A stretch of 64,000 nucleotides of DNA from Psychroserpens luteolus (GTDB taxonomy: Bacteria; Bacteroidota; Bacteroidia; Flavobacteriales; Flavobacteriaceae). The position numbers were made by a program, and so were the translations under genes. Numbering within the stretch: the first letter of the stretch is position 1; every line of letters begins with the position of its first letter. The notes beneath the pieces were generated by a model. It ran no database searches and had not been told where the DNA came from. It saw nothing but the letters and a program-made list of their open reading frames with translations. Below, one piece after another: positions 7,974-15,837 of the stretch. The stretch is from contig NZ_JAHVXI010000006.1 of the NCBI RefSeq assembly GCF_021032705.1, positions 62,001 to 126,000 of the forward strand. The letters run 5' to 3'.

Positions 7974-8750
7974 CTAAATAAGGGGTTTTGTTTTTAGTTT
8001 AAAGTAAAAAATAGAGGTAAGAATAATTAAAATCACACCAATGATTTGGGAGTGAGAAAAATAGTTGTTTATAAGATGACCTCTCTCGTCACCTCTAAAA
8101 CACTCTATGATGATTCGACCAATTGCATAGCATAATACATAAAGAATGAATACTTCTCCGTCATATTTTTTTCTCTTATAGATATAATTAAGAAATAAGA
8201 ATATAATTGCTAATAGAGTTACCTCATATAGTTGCGTTGGATGTACTTTGTTTGGATATGATTTGGGAAATACAACACCAAAATCAGAAAGTTTTCCATA
8301 ACAACATCCAGCTAAAAAACAACCAACTCTTCCAAAAGCATGAAGTATTAAAGTACTCAATACAATAATATCTAAAGATTTTAAAATAGATTTATTATGG
8401 ATTTTCAAATACCAAATAATACTTATTATACAAACAATAAATGACCCATAAAAGACATAACCTCCAGAGATAAGATCGACTACATGCTTAGGTGTATTTA
8501 TAAAATAAAATGGTCTTTCAAAAAACAGGAATAACTTTCCGCCAATAAAAGCCGAAGCGATAATTAGAAGTAATAGATTTATATTAAAAAAGTAGTGATC
8601 ACTTTCTTTCTCTTTCTTTTTCAGAAAAATAACAGCTATAATACTTCCTGCAATAATGCATAATGGGTAAGAGTATAGTGTAATAGTATCTGTGCCTAAC
8701 AATACTTTTAGAAAATCTGGAACCTTAAATTCAAATAGTTGTGAATACAT
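7974..8750 (-). CDS. Prolipoprotein diacylglyceryl transferase (Lgt) family protein
   Basis: A 258-residue integral membrane protein with about seven hydrophobic helices. The Lgt signature region is present as 'GRVGCFLAGCCYGK', the form used by a Cys-rich Lgt subfamily in place of the E. coli GRxGNF.N.E..G. Then come 'HPTQLYE' and the late essential Arg region 'GRIIIECFRGDERG'. Lgt moves diacylglycerol from phosphatidylglycerol to the lipobox Cys of prolipoproteins. The position between two signal-regulated secreted-protein genes suggests an accessory copy rather than the main housekeeping enzyme, but I cannot see the rest of the genome. A homologue with a different acyl or prenyl substrate cannot be excluded. 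Confidence 0.8.
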   Translation of the reverse strand: MYSQLFEFKVPDFLKVLLGTDTITLYSYPLCIIAGSIIAVIFLKKKEKESDHYFFNINLLLLIIASAFIGGKLFLFFERPFYFINTPKHVVDLISGGYVFYGSFIVCIISIIWYLKIHNKSILKSLDIIVLSTLILHAFGRVGCFLAGCCYGKLSDFGVVFPKSYPNKVHPTQLYEVTLLAIIFLFLNYIYKRKKYDGEVFILYVLCYAIGRIIIECFRGDERGHLINNYFSHSQIIGVILIILTSIFYFKLKTKPLI

Positions 8751-8791
8751 TGTGATATTGATTTACTCAAATATCTTAATGAAAGGCCAAC

Positions 8792-8820
8792 AAAAAAATC
8801 CCCAATAGAGGGGATTTCTA
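8792..8820 (-). terminator. Intrinsic terminator after the 8837-9700 gene
   Basis: AAATCCCC / GGGGATTT stem with the loop AATAGA. On the minus strand it ends in a run of seven T. Confidence 0.85.
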
Positions 8821-8836
8821 TCACGAATATATTTAT

Positions 8837-9700
8837 TTAATCAGTTTTAAAAGGGTTTTTGTCGAGTCTGAAAGATATAGATACAAACGGATTGAATCTT
8901 ATATAGTCGTCATGTAATTGATCAAATGTCAAATTTTCATTTAGGACTTGATTTTTTGTATACTGAGATAAAAGTCTTTTTTGGTTATGAAAAGCTCCAC
9001 CAATAGAAACTGTAATATTTTCATTATAGATTATTGATGGACCTAAGAATACTGATAAGCTACTATCAAAATCATAGCCTATACCTCCAGATAAACCAAA
9101 TTGCCAATTCTTGTTGCCTTTTATATAGCTATTTGGTAACCATGTAAACATCAAAGTTGGGTGATAATCAAATTTTTTACGATTTGTACCTTCGGTAATC
9201 ATATAAGAATCATCTCCAATATCTTTTGAAAAATAAGTGTCTTGTTTGGTGATATAAATAAAATTAAAACCAAAAGTTGTTCGCCATTGACCACGAGCTT
9301 TAGTTTTATAGATATATTTAAATGTGGAGGTTTTTGTTTCGGTTCTATTGCCATCTGCATCTTTTCCTATATCAAAAACATCTATTGTAATAGTTAATTG
9401 CTCACCGTTTAACAAGTCGAAAGTTCCTATTTCTCGCTCTACATTTGGACCAGCTGCAACACCTCTAACTCCAAATCCTTCAGGAGTTTCTAATTTTTCG
9501 ATAGTCATATTCTCTTTAATTGCAGATAATTTATATTGTTTGCTAACATCTACATGTGTCATAGAAAAGTGATAAGCTCCAGCTTTGATTGTTATTTCTT
9601 GATCTGTAACATTACCTGAGACATCTATTTTAAAATTAGTTTGAGCGTGAGTTAAATTGAAAATTAATAAAATAAATGTTAGTGAGAATATTGATTTCAT
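8837..9700 (-). CDS. Secreted hypothetical protein, possible outer-membrane beta barrel
   Basis: A 287-residue protein starting MKSIFSLTFILLIFNLTHAQ, a Sec signal peptide with an AQ cleavage site. I do not recognise the family. The C-terminal half has alternating strands ending in aromatic residues ('WQFGLSGGIGYDFDSSLSVF', 'ENITVSIGGAFHNQKRLL') and finishes 'FNPFVSISFRLDKNPFKTD', which resembles a small outer-membrane barrel. An ATG ten codons upstream is possible, but the signal peptide supports 9700. It follows the response regulator by 38 bases and is probably the last gene of the lipoprotein / kinase / regulator unit before a strong terminator. Confidence 0.65.
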   Translation of the reverse strand: MKSIFSLTFILLIFNLTHAQTNFKIDVSGNVTDQEITIKAGAYHFSMTHVDVSKQYKLSAIKENMTIEKLETPEGFGVRGVAAGPNVEREIGTFDLLNGEQLTITIDVFDIGKDADGNRTETKTSTFKYIYKTKARGQWRTTFGFNFIYITKQDTYFSKDIGDDSYMITEGTNRKKFDYHPTLMFTWLPNSYIKGNKNWQFGLSGGIGYDFDSSLSVFLGPSIIYNENITVSIGGAFHNQKRLLSQYTKNQVLNENLTFDQLHDDYIRFNPFVSISFRLDKNPFKTD

Positions 9701-9738
9701 AATATTGTTGGTTTGTTTAATTAATAGCATTTAAGGTT

Positions 9739-10362
9739 TTAAAAACGATATTTTTTTTCTAAAGCATAACGCATTAATTCCCCTTTTCCTTGAAGACCTA
9801 AGATACGCGCCATATTTTTTCGATGTGTATCAACCGTATGAGTTCCAATAAAGAGCTCATCTGCAATCTCCCTTGACGTTTTTCCTAATGCAATGAGTTC
9901 TAAAATTTCAATTTGACGTTTGGTTAAAAGCCCTTTCTTTTTTGTATTGTTTTCTGAAGCAAGCACATTTGTATTAATGTTTGCGTCAAAATAAGTCTCT
10001 CCTTTTGCTACAGTGCGAATTGCATTTAGGACTTCAGAAAGCGAAGAATTTTTTAAAATATACCCTGTAGCTCCTGCATTCAGCATTTGTTTTATAGCAT
10101 CTGTTTGATCAAACATTGAAAAAGATAAAATCTTAATTTCTGGATTAAATTTTTTAATTCGTTTGGCCGCTTCAATACCATCCATTTTTGGCATACGAAT
10201 GTCTGTAAGAACTACTGTTGGACGTTTTTTTTGTACAATCTCTAAAAGAGCTTCACCATCATTAGCAGTGCCAACAATAGAAATATCATCTTCGTATTCC
10301 AAAAGTAATTGTATACCATCAATAAGTGATTGATGATCTTCGGCTATGGCTAATCGTATCAT
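9739..10362 (-). CDS. NarL/FixJ (LuxR-type) response regulator
   Basis: A 207-residue, two-domain protein. The receiver domain (1-120) has the acidic pair in 'LAIAEDHQSLIDG', the phospho-acceptor Asp54 in 'VVLTDIRMPKMDG' and the conserved Lys in 'GYILKNSS'. The C-terminal LuxR-type helix-turn-helix (about 145-205) reads 'LTKRQIEILELIALGKTSRE' followed by 'IADELFIGTHTVDTHRKNM'. It overlaps the sensor kinase by 4 bases, so the two are a translationally coupled pair. Two nearly identical NarL-like boxes in this locus (7946, 12938) are its most likely binding sites, which would make the operon self-regulated. Confidence 0.93.
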   Translation of the reverse strand: MIRLAIAEDHQSLIDGIQLLLEYEDDISIVGTANDGEALLEIVQKKRPTVVLTDIRMPKMDGIEAAKRIKKFNPEIKILSFSMFDQTDAIKQMLNAGATGYILKNSSLSEVLNAIRTVAKGETYFDANINTNVLASENNTKKKGLLTKRQIEILELIALGKTSREIADELFIGTHTVDTHRKNMARILGLQGKGELMRYALEKKYRF

Positions 10363-12239
10363 AATGGTAAGTCAATTATTACAGTTGTCCCTTTTTGTTT
10401 TTCAGATTCTATAGTCATGGTGCCATTTAGATGTTCTACGCGTTTGTCTATACTACTTATACCCATTCCTTTATTGGTTTTAGTGATTTGACTTGTATTG
10501 AAACCCTTACCGTTATCTTCAACCATTAAATTAAGACTGTCTTCATGATTTGTGATATGTATGGTGGCTTCGGTTGCATTGGCATGCTTAATTACATTGG
10601 TAATTAGTTCTTGTATAATTCTGAAAATAGTAAGTTCTAAACTATTCTCTAATCGATTTTCTAATCCATGATCTAAAACATCAATCTTAATTGAATTAGA
10701 TGCTGAAATTTTCTCAGCCATTTCAGTTATCGCCTTCAGTAATCCTTGCTTGGCAATCACACCAGAATTCTTGGCATGCGCCACAGTTCTTACTTTGTTG
10801 TAAGCTTCGTCAATAAGTTGATTGGTTTTACTATAGAGTTCAGGTGTTTGTTTCTCTTTTAATGCATTGAAATGGAGCTTAACTGTTGCCATGAGTCCGC
10901 CTAAATCATCATGTAAATCATTAGCAATGCGTTGACGCTCTTTTTCCTGACCTTCAATCATAGCATCAATGGCTGTGAGCTCTTGTTCTTTTAAAACAGT
11001 CGCTAGTTTTTGAGTTTCCAGTTCTTTCTCCTGCTCAGCAAGTTTTTGTTTGCGTTTGATATTTTTAAAGAGGAGGAAAGCAATGATACTGCCTAGAGCT
11101 AAGCTTCCACCCAAGCCTATAGCTATATTTCTGTTTTTTTTCTTCTGTTGCTGTTCTATTAACAATTTTTTCTCGTTTTCTGAAGTGTCGTATTTAGCTT
11201 TAATTTCAGCAAATTCTAAATCTTGATTTATTAAATCTAAACTATCCTTTATTTGATTTTCAATTTGTTGATAGTAAAAAGCCTTGTCATATGCATTTAA
11301 TGATTTGTATCCTTCTTTTAAAAATTGAGCAATTGATAATTTAAATCTTGGATTGGTTAGACTGGTTTGAGTATTATTTAGACTATCTAGAAGCTGTATA
11401 GCTGTATTATGCTTTCCTTTTTTTTGGAGAATTATAGACTTATTAATATCTAAACCTATTTTCTCGTTAAGAATAAATGGAGTATCATAATATGCATATT
11501 CCTTTTTTGATTTATCAATATAAAAGATAGCACTATCGAGATTGTTCTCAAACATCATATAATAGACGCTTTTTAACTGATATGCCTTAGCCTTCAATAA
11601 ACTAAGATTGTTTTTTCTTGATAATTTAATTAGATTATCAATATGAGTGATATCTATCCTTTTTGTAGTACCATATGCATATTGCATAAGGTAATTAGTT
11701 CTGAAGTAGTTGAAGTAAAAGAACTCAAAATCATCATAAATATAATTTTTGTATTCTTCATTATTTTCTTTAAGTGAACTAATGTTTTTCTGTGTATTTA
11801 AATAATGATTGCATATCCGTTTGTATGCTTCACATATTATTGGTTTATTATTTAACTCTTTTCCAATTCTCAAGGCTTGTTCATATTCATTTAAGTATTT
11901 TGATACAGAATATTCGTTTTTAGAATATAAATAATCACCTTGATTTAATTTGTCTAAAGCTTTTTGAATAGTACTTGATGGTTTTGTTAGCGAATATTTG
12001 TAATAAGTACTATCGGATATTTTTCCAGATGTGTTTTTTTCAATTTGACATTCTATATAAGCAAAAATGAAGGCATCATTATATGATGCCTTTTTAGTTT
12101 TTAATAACTCATATTGATTAGTTTTGAGTGATAAAATTGTGTGCTCAATTAATTCTGCCTCTATTGAATTTTGTCCAAGACAAACAAAATTAACAATTGT
12201 CAAAGCAAACATAATAAATGATTGATTAGTTAGTCTCAT
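10359..12239 (-). CDS. Sensor histidine kinase (HisKA_3/NarX type) with TPR-like sensor region
   Basis: A 626-residue protein. It has a signal peptide at 1-22 ('FALTIVNFVCLGQ'), then a helical, TPR-like periplasmic region to about residue 365. A membrane helix follows ('IAIGLGGSLALGSIIAFLLF', around 372-392), then a coiled coil. The dimerisation/phospho-acceptor helix is 'ERQRIANDLHDDLGG' with His443. The C-terminal ATPase domain has 'IIQELITNVIKHANA' (N box), 'VEDNGKGFN' and 'GMGISSIDKRVEHL' (G boxes). This is the standard flavobacterial TPR kinase that pairs with NarL-type regulators. The signal is unknown, but co-transcription with a lipoprotein suggests an envelope cue. Confidence 0.92.
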   Translation of the reverse strand: MRLTNQSFIMFALTIVNFVCLGQNSIEAELIEHTILSLKTNQYELLKTKKASYNDAFIFAYIECQIEKNTSGKISDSTYYKYSLTKPSSTIQKALDKLNQGDYLYSKNEYSVSKYLNEYEQALRIGKELNNKPIICEAYKRICNHYLNTQKNISSLKENNEEYKNYIYDDFEFFYFNYFRTNYLMQYAYGTTKRIDITHIDNLIKLSRKNNLSLLKAKAYQLKSVYYMMFENNLDSAIFYIDKSKKEYAYYDTPFILNEKIGLDINKSIILQKKGKHNTAIQLLDSLNNTQTSLTNPRFKLSIAQFLKEGYKSLNAYDKAFYYQQIENQIKDSLDLINQDLEFAEIKAKYDTSENEKKLLIEQQQKKKNRNIAIGLGGSLALGSIIAFLLFKNIKRKQKLAEQEKELETQKLATVLKEQELTAIDAMIEGQEKERQRIANDLHDDLGGLMATVKLHFNALKEKQTPELYSKTNQLIDEAYNKVRTVAHAKNSGVIAKQGLLKAITEMAEKISASNSIKIDVLDHGLENRLENSLELTIFRIIQELITNVIKHANATEATIHITNHEDSLNLMVEDNGKGFNTSQITKTNKGMGISSIDKRVEHLNGTMTIESEKQKGTTVIIDLPL

Positions 12240-12880
12240 CCACCAGTATCAAATTTTACTTTACAAATTGCACCTCCACAGCATTTTATCGTCCAATGTT
12301 TATCATCATCTTCTGCTCCATATTTCTTTTGTAAAATCTGTCCTAATTTAGTACTGTTTTTTACTTTTACGTCTAAAATCTTTTTATCTTCAATTTCACG
12401 ATTAATACGACTTAAAGTAACATCATTGCTTCTTGAACTAGAAGAGGCTAATTCCACTTCAATAAGTGACTTGAACTTGCCTTCATTAGTATCATACGAA
12501 TAAGTTGGTGTGTTTGCAAATTTGTAATTTCTACCATCAATAGATTTTATTTTAAATGTAATTGACTCTAAGGTGCATTTTTTACCAACATCTTTTACTT
12601 TAAATTTGCCTAGGATTATATAGGGCAAATCATATTTACCTTCTATGTGTATAAGTTGAAATTCATCATTATTACTTTCGTCTAGCAAAACGTTAAAATA
12701 AATGACATCTGAAGTTTGAATTTTAGATTTTGCTAAATGTGCTTTTAGTTTTTCTTCAGAAACTTTTAATTTTTCTTCAGTCTTTTTTACTTTTTCTTCA
12801 CACTCACTACAATCATTACATCCAAAAAAAGTAAAAAGTAATAGTGCTAAACAACTTAATTTTAAAATACGTGTCTTCAT
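12236..12880 (-). CDS. Hypothetical coiled-coil lipoprotein, first gene of the kinase operon
   Basis: A 214-residue protein with signal MKTRILKLSCLALLLFTFFG ending in a lipobox Cys ('FFGCNDCSEC'). A short heptad-rich stretch follows ('EEKVKKTEEKLKVSEEKL', residues about 28-50), then a beta-rich domain ending 'HWTIKCCGGAICKVKF'. The clustered Cys at both ends could form disulfides in the periplasm. I do not recognise the family. It overlaps the kinase by 4 bases, so it is probably an accessory sensor or the envelope partner of the kinase. A NarL-like box and a -7-like element lie upstream. Confidence 0.65.
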   Translation of the reverse strand: MKTRILKLSCLALLLFTFFGCNDCSECEEKVKKTEEKLKVSEEKLKAHLAKSKIQTSDVIYFNVLLDESNNDEFQLIHIEGKYDLPYIILGKFKVKDVGKKCTLESITFKIKSIDGRNYKFANTPTYSYDTNEGKFKSLIEVELASSSSRSNDVTLSRINREIEDKKILDVKVKNSTKLGQILQKKYGAEDDDKHWTIKCCGGAICKVKFDTGG

Positions 12881-12907
12881 AATGGTTGGTTTAATTAATT
12901 AATGGGT

Positions 12908-12935
12908 CAAAGATGCAATCTAGGAGAACATCAAA
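12908..12935 (-). promoter_or_regulatory. Promoter of the lipoprotein/kinase/regulator operon
   Basis: On the minus strand a TTTG (12935-12932) lies 16 bases before CATCTTTG (12915-12908), a one-mismatch -7 box. The sequence after it (TTTGACCCATTAATTAATT) resembles the region after the 7923-7916 box, so the two promoters look related. Confidence 0.45.
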
Positions 12936-12937
12936 AC

Positions 12938-12955
12938 ATACCTAATAACAGGTAT
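12938..12955. promoter_or_regulatory. NarL-like 7-2-7 inverted repeat, copy 2
   Basis: ATACCTAATAACAGGTAT on the plus strand, with perfect six-base arms ATACCT/AGGTAT. It lies 22 bases upstream of the -7 box, exactly as copy 1 does at 7946-7963. Confidence 0.6.
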
Positions 12956-13035
12956 ATCAGGCATTAATTTACAAAAAAAAGGAGTTTATAAGGAAAATTC
13001 CGACATAGAAATAAAAAGACTAAAGCAAATTTGAG

Positions 13036-13221
13036 CTAAACAAACACAAATTTAATGGCCGCAATCATCAAGATAAATGCAATAAAAGCAATGAGCACCC
13101 ACACACTTCCTTTGTAGTATTTTCTGTGAAGCTTTACATCTTTTCGGTACGCTGCAAATATGATAATAGCAAACACTGCTGCAAATAAAATTCCGAAAAT
13201 CAATTGACCATTACTAAACAT
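13036..13221 (-). CDS. Small two-helix membrane protein
   Basis: A 61-residue protein with two hydrophobic helices ('LIFGILFAAVFAIIIFAAY' and 'VWVLIAFIAFILMIAAIKFV') joined by a basic loop ('RKDVKLHRKYYKG'), predicting a hairpin with the loop in the cytoplasm. The composition and clean helix-loop-helix layout make it a believable gene rather than chance. I recognise no named family, although short proteins of this shape are common in flavobacteria. It is divergent from the MazG-like gene, with 35 bases between starts. Confidence 0.6.
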   Translation of the reverse strand: MFSNGQLIFGILFAAVFAIIIFAAYRKDVKLHRKYYKGSVWVLIAFIAFILMIAAIKFVFV

Positions 13222-13256
13222 ATAGCTATTTTTATGGCTAAATTAATACAATTAAA

Positions 13257-13643
13257 ATGAAAGATAAAATAGAAGCTGTTAAAGCATTTCATACCGCCTT
13301 TAAAATTGGTCATAGAGAAACTCCCAAAGCCGATCTTGGGATCGATAAAAACATGTTACGCTATAAATTGATGCGTGAAGAGAATGAGGAATATCTCGAA
13401 GCCGCTAATGATAATGACCTTGTTGAAGTAGCTGATGCCCTTGGTGATATGCTATATATTTTATGCGGAACTATTATAGAACACGGACTCCAACATAAAA
13501 TAGAAGAAGTGTTTGACGAAATTCAACGCAGTAATATGAGTAAGCTCGGTGAGAATGGAGAGCCCATTTACAGAGAAGATGGAAAAGTATTAAAAGGACC
13601 AAACTATTTTAAACCACATATAAAGACCATTTTAGAGTCATAA
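13257..13643 (+). CDS. MazG-like / PRA-PH superfamily NTP pyrophosphohydrolase
   Basis: A 128-residue all-alpha protein. The metal-binding EExx...ExxD arrangement of MazG-type hydrolases is visible: 'LMREENEEYLEAANDND' carries the first acidic cluster and 'EVADALGDMLYILCGT' the second. The C-terminal 'GENGEPIYREDGKVLKGPNY' tail is typical of the phage- and bacteria-type subgroup. Such enzymes hydrolyse NTPs or dNTPs to the monophosphate and pyrophosphate, often for pool cleaning. It is a single gene followed by a bidirectional terminator shared with ilvE. Exact nucleotide unknown. Confidence 0.85.
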   Translation: MKDKIEAVKAFHTAFKIGHRETPKADLGIDKNMLRYKLMREENEEYLEAANDNDLVEVADALGDMLYILCGTIIEHGLQHKIEEVFDEIQRSNMSKLGENGEPIYREDGKVLKGPNYFKPHIKTILES

Positions 13644-13672
13644 AAAAAAGAGCCAATTGGCTCTTTTTTTTA
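13643..13672. terminator. Bidirectional terminator between MazG-like gene and ilvE
   Basis: AAAAAGAGCC / GGCTCTTTTT stem with the short centre AATT. A or T runs lie on both sides, serving the two convergent genes. Confidence 0.85.
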
Positions 13673-13678
13673 TTCTTA

Positions 13679-14752
13679 TTATTTCACTGGATATCTCCAA
13701 TTGTGTTTGTCTTCTGATAAATTATGCTGTATGTGCAACATCTTTTGTTTTAATTGTGCCGCATAACCATTTTGACCAAGATCGGCAATTTCATGAACCT
13801 TATCTCTATATTCAAAGGCAGAGATCTCACTAATCACAGCAGCTGTTCCAGCACCAAATATTTCCTTTAAAGTACCATTTTCTGAAGCTTCAACAATTTC
13901 ATGAACCTTAATAGGTCTTACTTCAACATCAATACCGTTGTCTTGTGCTAACTGGATCACACTCTTTCTAGTCACACCATCTAAAATTCGATCACTCGTA
14001 GGTGCTGTTATGAGCGTATCATTAATTCTAAAAAACACATTCATCGTACCAGCTTCTTCCAATAGCGTATGTGTATTAGAATCGGTCCAGATAATTTGCT
14101 GATATCCTTTCTCTTGAGCTAATTTTGTTGGATAAAACTGAGCAGCATAATTTCCAGCAGCTTTTGCATAACCAACACCACCATCGGCAGATCGACTAAA
14201 ATGTTCAGCAATTAAAACTCTTACCTTTCCTTTATAATAAGGAGATACAGGAGAACAGATAATCATAAAACGATAGCTTTGTGAAGGCGCAGCAGCAATA
14301 ACTGGCTCTATCGCAATAGCAAATGGTCTAACGTATAATGAGTTACCAACACCAGATTGTATCCAATCTTTATCAAGATTCACAAGAGTTTCCAATCCTT
14401 CAAAGAAAAATTCTCTCGGGAATTCTGGCATAGCCAAACGTGCACATGATTTATTTATACGCTCAAAGTTCTCTTCAGGTCTAAATAAAAACACATCACC
14501 ATGTTCATCTTTATAGGCTTTCATTCCTTCAAAAACTGCTTGTCCATAATGAAATACACGAGCAGAAGGTTCCATAGGCATTGCTCCATAAGGAACAATC
14601 TTAGGTTGCTGCCATTCACCATCGACAAAATCACACATAAACATGTGATCTGTAAAGGTTTTTCCGAAGGCTAGATTTTCAAAATTAACGTCTTTCAGTT
14701 TTGAAGATGCCGCTTTCTCTACGTGTAAATTGCTAGTATGTATATTTGACAT
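13679..14752 (-). CDS. ilvE: Branched-chain amino acid aminotransferase
   Basis: A 357-residue class IV PLP aminotransferase of the longer (BCAT group II-like) type. Motifs include 'YGQAVFEGMKAY', 'GGVGYAKAAGNYAA' with the PLP-binding Lys, and 'LLEEAGTMNVFF' and 'EIFGAGTAAVISE' around the phosphate cup. It catalyses the last step in Leu, Ile and Val synthesis and the first in their breakdown. I start at MSNIHTSN (14752), because a TAnnTTTG box at 14781-14774 (minus strand) sits just upstream and would be inside the longer frame reaching 14818. It is divergent from the DUF4920 gene. Confidence 0.93.
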   Translation of the reverse strand: MSNIHTSNLHVEKAASSKLKDVNFENLAFGKTFTDHMFMCDFVDGEWQQPKIVPYGAMPMEPSARVFHYGQAVFEGMKAYKDEHGDVFLFRPEENFERINKSCARLAMPEFPREFFFEGLETLVNLDKDWIQSGVGNSLYVRPFAIAIEPVIAAAPSQSYRFMIICSPVSPYYKGKVRVLIAEHFSRSADGGVGYAKAAGNYAAQFYPTKLAQEKGYQQIIWTDSNTHTLLEEAGTMNVFFRINDTLITAPTSDRILDGVTRKSVIQLAQDNGIDVEVRPIKVHEIVEASENGTLKEIFGAGTAAVISEISAFEYRDKVHEIADLGQNGYAAQLKQKMLHIQHNLSEDKHNWRYPVK

Positions 14753-14773
14753 TTTTGGTTGTTTTATGTTTTG

Positions 14774-14781
14774 CAAAAATA
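14774..14781 (-). promoter_or_regulatory. -7 box of ilvE
   Basis: On the minus strand TATTTTTG, a TAnnTTTG match 21 bases before the ATG at 14752. Confidence 0.55.
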
Positions 14782-14869
14782 GACATTTATCATGGGTTAA
14801 AAAACATAATATTTTCACAAAATATTCGTATATTTAATGCCTTAAAATCTAACATAAATCACAATAAAA

Positions 14870-15385
14870 ATGAAACATATATTATCACTTGTATTAATCC
14901 TTTCAGTATTAGTATCATGTAAAGAAGAAACAAAAAAAACTGAAGATGTTGCAGAAGTAAAAACTGAAACTCAAGACATCGCTTATGCGTCTTTTGGAAA
15001 AGAAATTTCAGCATCAGATGCGCTTTCAGCAGAGCGAATGGCAGTACATTATGCAAAGATGACAGTAGGTGATACGGTTGATGCAAAAATGACGGCAAAG
15101 GTTGATGAAGTGTGCCAAGCTAAAGGATGCTGGATGAAGCTAGACTTGCCAGATGGAGAGCAAGTTATGGTTAAATTTAAAGATTACGGGTTTTTTATGC
15201 CGAAAGATATTTCAGGAAAAGAAGTGATCATTAATGGTAAAGCATTTGTAAATGAAGTTCCTGTTGATGAACAACGTCACTATGCCGAAGATGGAGGTGC
15301 TACTCCAGAGGAAATCGCTAAGATCACCGAGCCTAAAAAAACATTGTCATTTTTAGCTGATGGTGTCCTCCTAAAAGAAGAGTAA
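14870..15385 (+). CDS. DUF4920 domain lipoprotein
   Basis: A 171-residue protein with lipoprotein signal MKHILSLVLILSVLVSCKEE. The body carries DUF4920 features: 'ASFGKEISASDALSAERM', 'AKVDEVCQAKGCWMKLDL', and 'VMVKFKDYGFFMPKDISGKE'. The CQAKGCW motif, with two Cys five residues apart, resembles a metal or thiol site. Function is not established. It is the first gene of a run in which each next gene begins 6 bases or fewer after the previous stop (DUF4920, heme-binding lipoprotein, mnmD), so they are probably one transcript. Confidence 0.88.
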   Translation: MKHILSLVLILSVLVSCKEETKKTEDVAEVKTETQDIAYASFGKEISASDALSAERMAVHYAKMTVGDTVDAKMTAKVDEVCQAKGCWMKLDLPDGEQVMVKFKDYGFFMPKDISGKEVIINGKAFVNEVPVDEQRHYAEDGGATPEEIAKITEPKKTLSFLADGVLLKEE

Positions 15386-15831
15386 TGAAAGCTTGTTTTT
15401 CGTGTGTCTTTGTACTCTTATTACTTAGCTGTAATTCGAAGGAAAAAGAGGAAAAGAAAGTGGTCATTACTGATGGCACAAAAACGTATGATGTCTATCA
15501 GGCTTCTGAAATGTCAACGCTCATGAAAGGTATGTATGCATATAACATGCAGCTTAAAACAGATATCGAAGCAGGAAACGAAGTGTCTGACGAATTTCCT
15601 GAGGAATTCTTAAGAATACATTCGGCTCAACTGTCTGAAACGAAGCTTCGTAATGAAACCTTTCAACATTTTTCTGGTAAATTTATTGATGCACAACGCG
15701 AGGTTTTTATAGATAGTTCTTTGCTATCAGTTAAAGAGCGCTACAATAATTCAATTAATATGTGTTTATCGTGTCATAAAACGGAATGTACAGGTCCTAT
15801 ACCTAAGATTCAGAAATTACTGATTAAATAA
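15385..15831 (+). CDS. Lipoprotein with C-terminal c-type heme motif
   Basis: A 148-residue protein whose signal ends in a lipobox Cys ('VFVLLLLSCNSKEK'). The mature part is predicted mostly helical and ends with 'NMCLSCHKTECTGPIPKI'. CLSCH is a CxxCH heme c attachment motif placed near the C terminus, as in four-helix cytochrome c-prime-like proteins. No known family name comes to mind. A lipid-anchored cytochrome, electron carrier or gas sensor is the simplest reading, but heme binding is inferred from five residues. Its ATG overlaps the DUF4920 stop by one base (TAATG). Confidence 0.7.
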   Translation: MKACFSCVFVLLLLSCNSKEKEEKKVVITDGTKTYDVYQASEMSTLMKGMYAYNMQLKTDIEAGNEVSDEFPEEFLRIHSAQLSETKLRNETFQHFSGKFIDAQREVFIDSSLLSVKERYNNSINMCLSCHKTECTGPIPKIQKLLIK

Positions 15832-15837
15832 AATAGT

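Noticed and set aside
8796-8817. CCCCAATAGAGGGG as a third NarL-like box
   Set aside because: It resembles the TACC-type boxes, but the arms are longer, there is a T run, and it lies right after a stop codon, so it is a terminator.
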